Assembly (NCBI GenBank): GCA_036346225.1
Contig: JARFIW010000170.1
Span: 12,276,501 to 12,340,500, forward strand
DNA length: 64,000 nucleotides
Reading direction: 5' to 3'
From: Platerodrilus igneus
Taxonomy: Eukaryota > Arthropoda > Insecta > Coleoptera > Lycidae
This document shows, piece after piece, positions 55,872-64,000 of the stretch (position 1 is its first letter; every line of letters begins with the position of its first letter). Below the pieces are notes generated by a model. It saw only the letters and a list, made by a program, of their open reading frames with translations. It made no database searches and was not told the origin of the DNA. The position numbers were made by a program, and so were the translations under genes.

Positions 55872-56815
55872 TCTATGCACGAAACGATAGAAAATTGGTG
55901 AAAAATTGCATAAATCTGTGTGAGACGTGTTTGTTAGGAAAGGATAAGAATGTGGTGTTGCAGAATCAAGTTAGATGTATAAGAGCGGAAGGTCCATTAG
56001 ATATTGTGGCAATGGATTACTTGAGTAATTTGATACCGAGTAGGAACGGATATCAGCATATTTTAGTTGTAGTTGATATTTTTACAAAGTTTGTGCAGCT
56101 TTATCCAGCGAGGAGATGTAATTCTAGGCATGTATTGAGTTCTGTAAGAAAGTTTGTAGAACGAATAGGTAAGATGAATAGGGTATTGTTGGACAATGCA
56201 ACGTATTTTCGTAATCGAAGGGTTGAAAGTAAATTAAGGAAGGATGGAATAAAGATGACATTCTGTAGTATCAGACATCCTCAAGGAAATCCGTGTGAAA
56301 GATATATTCGAGAAGTAATAAAGTTTTGAGGTTAATAACGCAGGAACAACATGGTCGGTGGGTAAGGTATTTACCGCAAATAGAAGAATATATTAATTTT
56401 GTACCAAGTTCAGTGACAGGAATGTGTCCTGTGACATTGATGAAGAAGGTGATTCCAGCAAGACCGTGGAGAGCTGAACAAAAGTGGAGGATATAACGGA
56501 GTTGTTGCATAAAGCCAGACAACAAGTCGAAACGATACAAAGAAGGGAGTTGGAGAAACGTAACAAGAAAATCAAGAAGCAAGTGGTTTTTCAGTTGGGG
56601 ATCTTGTTATTGTTAAAAGATTGAGAATGTCAAATTGGGAAAGAAATATTTGTGCCAAGTTGGTATTTCCATACGAAGGTCCTTATCGAGTGAGAAGAAT
56701 TTTGCAGAAGGAATACTTACGAACTGGAGAATGACAGGGTGAATGTCGGGGACGTTTTCATATAGAAAATTTGTATCCATATTTCCATGTGGAAAATAAA
56801 GTATCGCAAGAATAA
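55872..56815 (+). pseudogene. Gypsy A Pol, part 2: integrase
   Basis: The integrase frame resumes directly after the Gypsy B target duplication. It supplies the two zinc-binding cysteines (CETCLLGKDKN), then the DDE core: VAMDYLSNL (Asp), VLLDNATYF (Asp) and NPCERYIREV (Glu). The frame stops at 56327-56329 after REVIKF by a one-base slip. The C-terminal part (YLPQIEEYINF, PYEGPYRVRR and RFHIENLYPY) reads in other phases to a stop at 56813-56815. It matches Gypsy C in order and content. Confidence 0.88.
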
Positions 56816-57003
56816 AGTTAACACTGTAAATAATACTAACAAGCTTAAAACTATACAGAATATACAGAAACTAACACTGAATCCTCATACATAAAGAAAA
56901 AAAACTATAGTGATTTTAACTAAAATTTAAAATTTCTCAACCATTAAAAGAATTACTTATATCCAGGAAGCAAATTTTCATTTTATTTAAAATCAGTGGG
57001 GCC

Positions 57004-58411
57004 TTATATACTGTCAAGAAGGGGTGGGCTTATAAAATGTTTAAATAGGGCTTCGAAACGACTTTGCTAGAATGGGGGTATATTTGGTTTTGTTTGAGTA
57101 TTTTCTTTCAGGTATTTTGGTTTATAAATTAACAACAACTATTCCACGTTTATAAATTTATAAAGCTTTTGAAACTGCATTGCATTCAACAACATATACC
57201 GGCCATAGACCAGGCTAAGCTAGTTATAAGTTTGCATTGTATACGTATTTTAATTGTTATGGTTGCACGTATATGAAATTTAATTTGGAGTTAGCGTTTT
57301 CAGAACCATTTGAATGTAAAACAAATATCAAAATTGCTTGGTATACTGCACGCTTTTAAAATTTTAAGGAGTTAAGTGATACTCCCGTAAAATTTGTAAA
57401 TCAATTTCAGTTTGAATATGTTTTAACAATTAAAGATTGGTTATGTAATGACAGGACGTTTACCGAATAAGACATAAATGTCTGTTGCGTACAATTTAAA
57501 ACTGAACCATCAAAGTTTGTTAGCTATTTTCAATATTGTAAAAGTTCAATATACATAAATCACTGGATTACAAACCATCTAGAAAATGAATGTATCTAGA
57601 GAAACAACTGTATTATTAATCAATTATTAATAATTAGAAATTGCATAGTGTGCGTGAGAGATAGTTGCCATGGCAACGGAAAACAAAAGAAGACGGATTT
57701 TATTTATAAGGGACTTCAAATTGATATTACTGAAAAATAGACGTGTTTTGTACTGTTATGAGTTTTATTACATTTAAAAGTTACGAGAAAGTTTTGAAAG
57801 TCAAGTTGTACCTGGAGATAGCAAATAGTAGCAGTTTTGCGAATAAAAGTTAATTAAAAGAGGGAGTGCTGGTCTGTACCGTTATTGTTTGAAGACGAAA
57901 GCATAGTGGAATTGGAGTTATCTGAGTATTTGTATAACATAAAATTTGTAGAAATATTCGTAGTTTTATAGTCTGGAGATTACCAGTTGCTCGAGTTACT
58001 TATTTATTTACAGGAGGTGCCTGCAGCTGGTCACTTGGCTTCAGGACGGCTGGAAGGCGGCGCTTGTATCTGGATTCCAGGTATTAGTATTTAATATCTA
58101 CGCAGTGCTTTAATCAAATTTATAAAAGTGGAACTAGTGTTTGGGAATACTTTTGGCTTTTAAAATTATTTTGAAAATCCTTGGATATTTGTTTGGGTGT
58201 CTAGTTGAGAGGTGTTTGCCTAGGACGGACCCACCCTAGGTAGATTCCGCCACGTGTTTGACGGCCCTGTAACATATTTAAGTGCAGCAGCCGTGTAAAA
58301 TATTTAAAGATAAATTGTGTGGCATAACTCAACAAGGCTCTAAAATAAGACAAGGAGTGACAGATAGATATATTACGCCTATCACTAATAAGGTAGGATC
58401 ACAGTATATAT

Positions 58412-58415
<4 letters not shown>
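57004..58415 (+). mobile_element. Gypsy A 3' LTR
   Basis: Starts TTATATACTGTCAAGAAGG after AGTGGGGCC, ends ATATATAACA at 58415, and is followed by (TA)n tract 8. Differs from the 5' LTR mainly by single-base gains or losses in short runs (CCGCC against CCGGCC, GGGG against GGGGG, TTTTT against TTTT) and a couple of substitutions. Confidence 0.93.

Positions 58416-58462
<47 letters not shown>
58416..58462. repeat. (TA)n microsatellite 8
   Basis: About 23 AT units at the right edge of Gypsy A. Confidence 0.95.
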
Positions 58463-58466
<4 letters not shown>

Positions 58467-60323
58467 AAATGATCATTTCAAATCGAGCTAGTAATTGAAA
58501 GATGGAAAATATAAGGTCTTGTTGTGATATACGGGTGATTGTCTCTGTGCTTCTTTTTATTTTTAATACAATCTCTATTTTAAAATTTTTAAAGATATTT
58601 CTTTGTATATGCCTCGACTAGCTCAGTCCCATTCACACAGAGCGCACGCTGATACGACAACAAAGACTGTTTAATTCCCTTTTACTTCTTTCTATTTGAA
58701 TGATATAAACGAAACAAACCAAAATTTGTATAATGATCAAGAACATGTACACTTTATAGTTTAATAAATTTGATACTTTGATCTGTTATTCATAAAATTA
58801 ACCCCTGAATCAAAATAATAATATCTATCTGATTATACCCAAATCATAACTCCCTTAAAGCCAGCAAAAGTGACTGTCTGTTACTAGAAGCGCCTTTGAA
58901 CGTTCAAATGACCTTCTTTCTCTCTACATAAATTTTCAAAAGACTTTTGATGACTCTTCACAAATTAAATACTTCAATATATAATAATTGTAAGTGTTAA
59001 AGATTGAAATAAAGCCTTATACTAATAAATAATATTTTTATCTCTGACCTGCGTTTTCCCTGCTTGGAACTGCCTCTGCATGTGGTTGGTCAGCATCCCT
59101 GGATTGTTTCCAATTAATTTCGCCCAGTATAACCCTTTGTTGATTAATTTTTCTTTCGATGCTCAGCTATCAATGTTTAGACTTAAATTCGTTCACCTTG
59201 GAGTTTATGTAGATTTACCCAGAGTATCTTTAGAATATATTTCGAATGTACTTAGTGGACGTTTTAGAGAATTCTTAGAGGGTATTTAGAGTATCCTTAA
59301 GGGATAATTAGAGCCCTAAATTATTACACATTAATATTAGGTTTAATTAATTATTACTGACGTTTTTCACAGTAAACGACAACTTCTATTATATTTATTG
59401 GGACTTGAATTATCACGACTTTTATAATCTTTCAATCACTAAATAATTATTTAAATTTTTCTATTTTCACTCGCGTGATATTCGGCTTTGAATTGGTATA
59501 GTTTGTGCCTTTGTCGAAGATATACTGATTGTTTACTAAATCTGTGTTCTATATAAAGACTACTCCTTCCACCTGTGCTTATTGGTTTTACTCGCATATT
59601 TTGTTAATTGAGGCGTTGTATTTTGCCTTTATTATTGCAGCCTTCGGACTTTCTATAAATTTTACCATCCAGACCCGTGTCGAGTGGTGTATATTCTTAC
59701 GTAGGCACGTACTTTGCATAGCATATTTGTCTGAAAATCCAACTATTTAACTTCTTTTAAGTCACGTCCTCTATTTATATTTGCTATTATTCAAATTTTA
59801 TCGTGTAACCAAACATTTGTTATTTAGTACTCCAAAATCTATTGAATTTTATAAAAATACAATGTTGTTGGTCACGTAATGAGGTTTCTATGATGACATA
59901 TTTGAATGTGTTTATTTATTTATGCGTTAATATTTTGAATGAGATTTGTTTATAGCTAGTATGCCAGGTTATTTCCTTTCAATAATTGTGTATTTATTCA
60001 ATGAAACTCGTTGCGTTTAAACCGTTATACCTGCATATTTTTTTTTCAGTTTTATGCTTGTATAATTTAAAATGCCTTATATGATGTACAAGTTATTTAT
60101 CTTACAGAATAGGATGTGATGTTCGAAGAATGAGCTTCCTTTCATGAATTATAGTTAGTTGTGATTTATATACAGTGTGCTAGTTATTGGCTTTTTGCTT
60201 AATTGTCGAGGGACTCCCATTTTATGATGAAATTGTTTGGTTTTCTGAACTTTAATAATATTTAACATGTATCGCACGACCCTTATGACTCGGTACACCT
60301 CTAAATCACCATATTATCATAGC

Positions 60324-60325
<2 letters not shown>
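58463..60325. other. Unassigned DNA between TA tracts 8 and 9, probably an unnamed TE
   Basis: Lies in the esterase B intron. Two + frames (59080-59289, 59529-59750) show no family. The last about 150 bases resemble 15405-15564 (TATATACAG.GTG, ACGACCCTTA..ACTC..TACACC.CTAAA) and, like it, run into a TA tract, suggesting a shared TE end. Confidence 0.45.

Positions 60326-60355
<30 letters not shown>
60326..60355. repeat. (TA)n microsatellite 9
   Basis: About 15 AT units after CATAGCATT. Confidence 0.93.
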
Positions 60356-60358
<3 letters not shown>

Positions 60359-60516
60359 TAATCAATTCATTTTGAACAAATGTTAGCCAACGTGGAGTAA
60401 CAAGTTTGTCTTTGCATATCGTTATTATATGAAACTTATGTTTGATAGGACATTGTAGACAGACTATTCATTGACTATTAGTTGTATGATACCATATATT
60501 CATTGTTAATTTTCAG

Positions 60517-60616
60517 GAACCACAGCCAATAGGTAGATGGTATGGTACTTGGGTAGCAAATTTTACAACTGAGTGTGCCCAATTAGCACACACCGCTAAT
60601 GGTGGAAGCTTTATAG
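60517..60616 (+). CDS. Carboxylesterase B, second visible exon
   Basis: 100 bases between acceptor TTTTCAG (ends 60516) and donor G|GTAAGT (60616/60617). The phase-0 start joins in frame to the exon ending at 26483. It encodes EPQPIGRWYGTWVANFTTEC, then AQLAHTANGGSFIG. This is the EP.P...W.G.W.A......C.Q block that follows LRF in type-B carboxylesterases, with the first conserved disulfide cysteine. The next block (G.EDCLYLN) is expected one exon later and was not found before 64000. The intron between the two exons is 34,033 bp. Confidence 0.92.
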
Positions 60617-61867
60617 GTAAGTTAATTGTTTATATCCCCTTTGTACCAATTCCTATATTAAATTAAATTGTCTTATAACTAACGCAAAAAATCATATGTA
60701 CATTCCAATGGTTAAATACACTGCAGTTATTTTTTTGCAATTTAACCATTGTTCAAAAATTACGTTTACTCTTATTCTTGTATACAAAATGTTTGTCTCT
60801 GTACTTTATCATGCTATTGTGCAGATCAAATCAGGTAAAAATTGAATAATCCCAGGTTCAATTGTAGATTCATCATAGAAAAATTACTACTCATATCTAG
60901 AATATCAAAAACAGATATGCAGTTGATATCCTTATTAATATATAATTTCTCCAAATAAATATCAATAATAAAAAGCAATTAACGAAGCTTGATTATCTAC
61001 ATTATTAGAATTTTTGTTTGGATTCATGAAGATATGAATAGGTACGTGATTGTACTCTTATGATTTAAAGTATCCTTGCTAAAAGGAAATCCTTTTGTAA
61101 GAATTTAAGAGATTGTGGCATTATCTAAAAGGTTTTCTTTTGGCAATCAACTACTTGGGAAAAACATTCAAAATAAAAATTACAGCAACGTTGTAGGTAA
61201 TGGTAATGCTTTATTTCAAATTAGGTCTTCCTATTGCCTGTAGCATGCATATCTTAAGCAGCCATTAATGAAAATTTGTTCATTATGTTTGCAATTCATA
61301 ATGGCTGTCCAAACATTTAGCTTCTGACAGTTTTGAGTTCTAATTTCAAGAAGTAAAAGTAATTTTTTAGCAGTACTTATAACTTGTAAATTCACGTTCC
61401 CATGAAAAGTGGATGCATTATCTATAAAGCAGATTTTAAACTATATTTTTTACACTTTGTATCGTTCTATAAAATGTTAGTCACTTGAGAGCTAAGTTGT
61501 GTCAAATATTAACTTTTATTGTCGTGCACAGTAAATAAAGATTTTAATTTTAAAGCGTTCATTGTTAATAAGCTGTTTTTTAAAACGTCCAGTGTTCATT
61601 AATTGTTTGTCCATTCTGAGAAGAGTATTGGTTTGGGTATTTGACGATTAAGAGTAGTTTAAATATCTCAAGAATATTAAATTAGTGTAGCAAAAATATT
61701 ATTAGTAATTATTATCAGTGATCTCTGTAACAACATTTCAGTAGATTGAAGATTATTTGTAAATATTGTATTACACCAAATAAATAGGTATAAATTAAAG
61801 TACGTTCCGTTACGTGATGGACCACAGTCTACTAGCTGCTTTGTTTTAATGTGTTTTATTTATTGTA
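60617..61867. other. Esterase B next intron, left part
   Basis: Begins with GTAAGT. AT-rich with no exon or TE recognised up to the hAT-like element. Confidence 0.6.
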
Positions 61868-63273
61868 TAAGGGTGTTTACCCATATGGAAAACGGTAATT
61901 TATTTGGACTGGAAAAATCGGTGAAATGTAAGGTAAATTTGCATTTCTGTGGCGAATGTCTAGAACATTTTCTAAATATTTCTTTTACTTTTTTCACTTA
62001 AAAAAAATTTAGTCTGCTAGAATAAAGTATGTTTCCTTTCCATTCCTTAAACCAATTCCAGATTTTAGACGCAAAATTAGGTTTCTTTATTTTAGTGGCA
62101 TCAGAAGTCCAGGGTTTTTAATGACATTCCAGGCTGGTAAGCCAATGGCATTCTTCCTGTATGAAGAAATGTATTTAATCCTTCATGGCTTAATGAAGAG
62201 AATGACTCTAAAATTAATAGAAAGAAATTCGTCACATTTTAAACTCGTTAGAGGCATAAGCTGCCTGTCTCCAAATGTTACTTATATCTGCTTCAAGTTC
62301 GGAAGATTGAAATAGCTTTGGATAGTTTTGTAGGTTGCAAACAAATGACAGCTGTCACTGCTGATAAAGTGAAATCAGAATTTTGTAAATTTGAGCATCT
62401 AGATGTTTTCTATTCTTCATTGATGGATAAAAACACAAACTATCAAAACTTATTCATGTTTGTAAAAAATGCGCTGATTATGTAACATGGAAATGCAGCT
62501 GTTGAGAGCGGTGTCAGCATTAATAAAGCCATGCTGATTAAGAACATGCAAGAGAAGTCAGTAATTACATTGAGAACTGTTTATGATGCTGCTAGTAGTT
62601 CTACATGTTAATTTAAGGGAGATGTTTCAAAACAAATGATACTTGCAGCCAGAAATGCTCACAGTTACTATCATGAACAACTAAAAATGAAAAACTTATT
62701 GAGAAAGAGTCTGAAGAACTATCATCTAAAAATAAAGGGACTGCAGAAGAAATAAAAGAACTTTGAGCAAAGAAAATGAAAATCTAACAAAAATCAGAAA
62801 AAGGAAATAGCTAAACTTGATGGCTTGTTAAAAGAAGTGAAACATTAATTTTTTTCATTGCGAATTTAAAATATCCAGATATTCTTAGATTCTTAAAGAG
62901 CTACAGCAAAACAAAAATATTAATTTTTTGTAAAGATTCTTTCAGTCTATTATTGAATTGAAATCTTAACTGTTGCTTTGTGATTTGTTTTTCCCATAAA
63001 GAAAATCTTTTTTTTTAAATACGCTGCATTCTTTAACTTCGATATATTTTAACAAATATGTTATGGTTTAGTGTGCATGTGTAAGCCATATTATTTTATG
63101 TTTGAGATCCACTTTAAGTAATAGGTCCTGACTATTAGTTCGTGTGTACATAAAATGGCTTTAGAGCGACACAATCAATCATTAAAAAATACTTGGAAAA
63201 TTTTTTGTTTTGGGTATGGAAAACCTGGAAAAGTCTAGTAGTTTGAAAATTTTTTTGAGTAAACACCTTATTA
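61868..63273 (+). mobile_element. Degenerate hAT-like DNA transposon
   Basis: Short imperfect terminal inverted repeats: left TAAGGGTGTTTACCC (61868-61882) and right GAGTAAACACCTTA (63257-63270). About 1.4 kb. The interior has a broken frame whose C-terminal block resembles hAT-type transposases. The target duplication is not clear (TATA-rich on both sides). Confidence 0.6.
62090..62850 (+). pseudogene. hAT-like transposase C-terminal remnant
   Basis: Readable pieces: 62121-62315 (FQAGKPMAFFLYEEMYLILH, then LMKRM), 62316-62485 after a phase change (CKQMTAVTADKVKSEFCKF, LFMFVKNALIM then stop), and 62488-62612 with HGNAAVESGVSINKAMLIKN, MQEKSVI and RTVYDAA. After another stop comes SKQMILAARNAHSYYHEQLK and a Lys/Glu-rich coiled-coil-like tail. 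The HGNAAVE.G.S.N block is like the ERGFS dimerisation block of hAT-like proteins. Three or more stops or frameshifts make it non-functional. The family assignment is from memory of similar insect proteins. Confidence 0.6.
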
Positions 63274-64000
63274 TAGGTTGTAAGAATTTCATATTAGTTT
63301 CCTCGCCAAATCATGAAATAAATAGTTAAAATAGACAGGTGGATACATGAAGTGAATGATAGTTTAAAGTTGCAACGGAAAGAGAAAGGGGTCAGAAGTG
63401 TAGTCGATAGAGCAGGCAGGCGAGTCAAGAGGGGCGAAAGTTTTTTGAAAAGAGAAAAAAGAATGTTGAAGATAGCAATATTGGTTAGCATTGAAAATGG
63501 GATAATGCGAGAAGACGCTTAACAGCCAAAAAAAAGTAGCACAAAAAAAGGTCTAAATAAAATTTTTGTACTATTTTTAAGACGCCGTGATAATAGTGTA
63601 AGGTAAATTACTGTAGTTCTAAGAATTTTGTGTGGAATTCTTCCTACAATTCATAACTGTTCAATAGCTTTTTAGTTCTGTAAGTATAAATAGAAGACTT
63701 TTAACCGACTATAATTATTTTGCAGTAACGTTTTCTTCTGTTATAAGTCAATTGAATATGTTACACCTTTTGGCTGCGCAAGTTTTCCTTTTAATATTAG
63801 GAATAGGAAGGTTTTCCCATCATTAATTCAATTAGGTTACTACATGTAAAGTTTGTATGGGTTCATGCGAATTGAGGTCGAGAACCCGTAATTTATTGAT
63901 GTATTCTTTTAAGCATGCAAGCTGAAGGAATGCGTCGTTATTGCGCTTTACCAATGAGAAACATTTTTTATGATGGGGACGACAAGTTTATGGTAAAGGC
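63274..64000. other. Esterase B intron, right part to window end
   Basis: No exon with the expected EDCLYLN block and no TE signature recognised. A minus-strand 65-codon frame at 63294-63491 is the shadow of a purine-rich stretch. Confidence 0.5.

Larger units (their letters stand above)
36805..58415 (+). mobile_element. Ty3/Gypsy LTR retrotransposon A, split by Gypsy B
   Basis: 5' LTR 36805-38214, gag 38559-40148, pol from 40145, interrupted at 42522 by Gypsy B and resumed at 55872, pol end 56815, polypurine-like AGTGGGGCC at 56995-57003, and 3' LTR 57004-58415. Removing Gypsy B and one copy of its target duplication leaves a single Gypsy element of about 8.3 kb. It is bounded on both sides by (TA)n tracts 7 and 8. 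No env frame. Confidence 0.93.

Noticed and set aside
36805..58415. Endogenous retrovirus with env in Gypsy A or B
   Set aside because: No envelope-like frame (signal peptide, transmembrane segment, fusion motif) was found between pol and the 3' LTR in either element.

Overview
This is a 64 kb piece of an AT-rich, intron-bearing animal genome, almost certainly an insect. It holds parts of two type-B carboxylesterase genes with insect-style introns and a dense load of transposable elements (TEs): Ty3/Gypsy LTR elements, RTE-like and CR1/Jockey-like LINEs, a Tc1/mariner-like element with long terminal inverted repeats, a MITE and a hAT-like relic. The order cannot be fixed from the sequence. 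No tRNA, rRNA, CRISPR array or prokaryotic feature was seen.

Layout. (1) 1-3016: last intron and the three C-terminal exons of carboxylesterase A (+ strand). (2) 3017-13740: unassigned AT-rich DNA plus a frameshifted RTE-like LINE (7441-10445, - strand) and two extra truncated relatives beside it (6446-7440). (3) 13745-21596: a chain of insertions separated by (TA)n tracts: a dispersed repeat R, a CR1/Jockey LINE (15596-18611), a 374 bp MITE with perfect 54 bp TIRs, and a 2.4 kb mariner-like element with ~495 bp TIRs. (4) 21597-26319: unassigned DNA with a 5' fragment of the RTE family. (5) 26320-60616: two exons of a second carboxylesterase, B (+ strand), separated by a ~34 kb intron. The intron holds an inverted copy of repeat R, Gypsy element C (- strand, 28361-36755) and Gypsy element A (+ strand, 36805-58415). 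C and A stand head to head across a (TA)n tract. Gypsy A is split in its integrase by Gypsy B (42522-55867), and Gypsy B is itself split by a CR1-like LINE (about 49199-53640). (6) 60617-64000: the next esterase B intron, with a degraded hAT-like element (61868-63273).

The only host genes supported are the two esterases. They share orientation and family, so they look like neighbours in a tandem esterase cluster. Esterase A keeps its introns to 50 and 56 bp, while the first visible intron of esterase B has swollen to 34 kb by stepwise insertion. Each of nine (TA)n tracts sits at or near a TE edge, so TA microsatellites appear to act as recurrent landing sites here or to be produced by insertion. 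The paired LTRs of Gypsy A and of Gypsy B are nearly identical and differ mainly by single-base indels. These two insertions are therefore young, and some of the frameshifts in their genes may be uncorrected sequencing errors.
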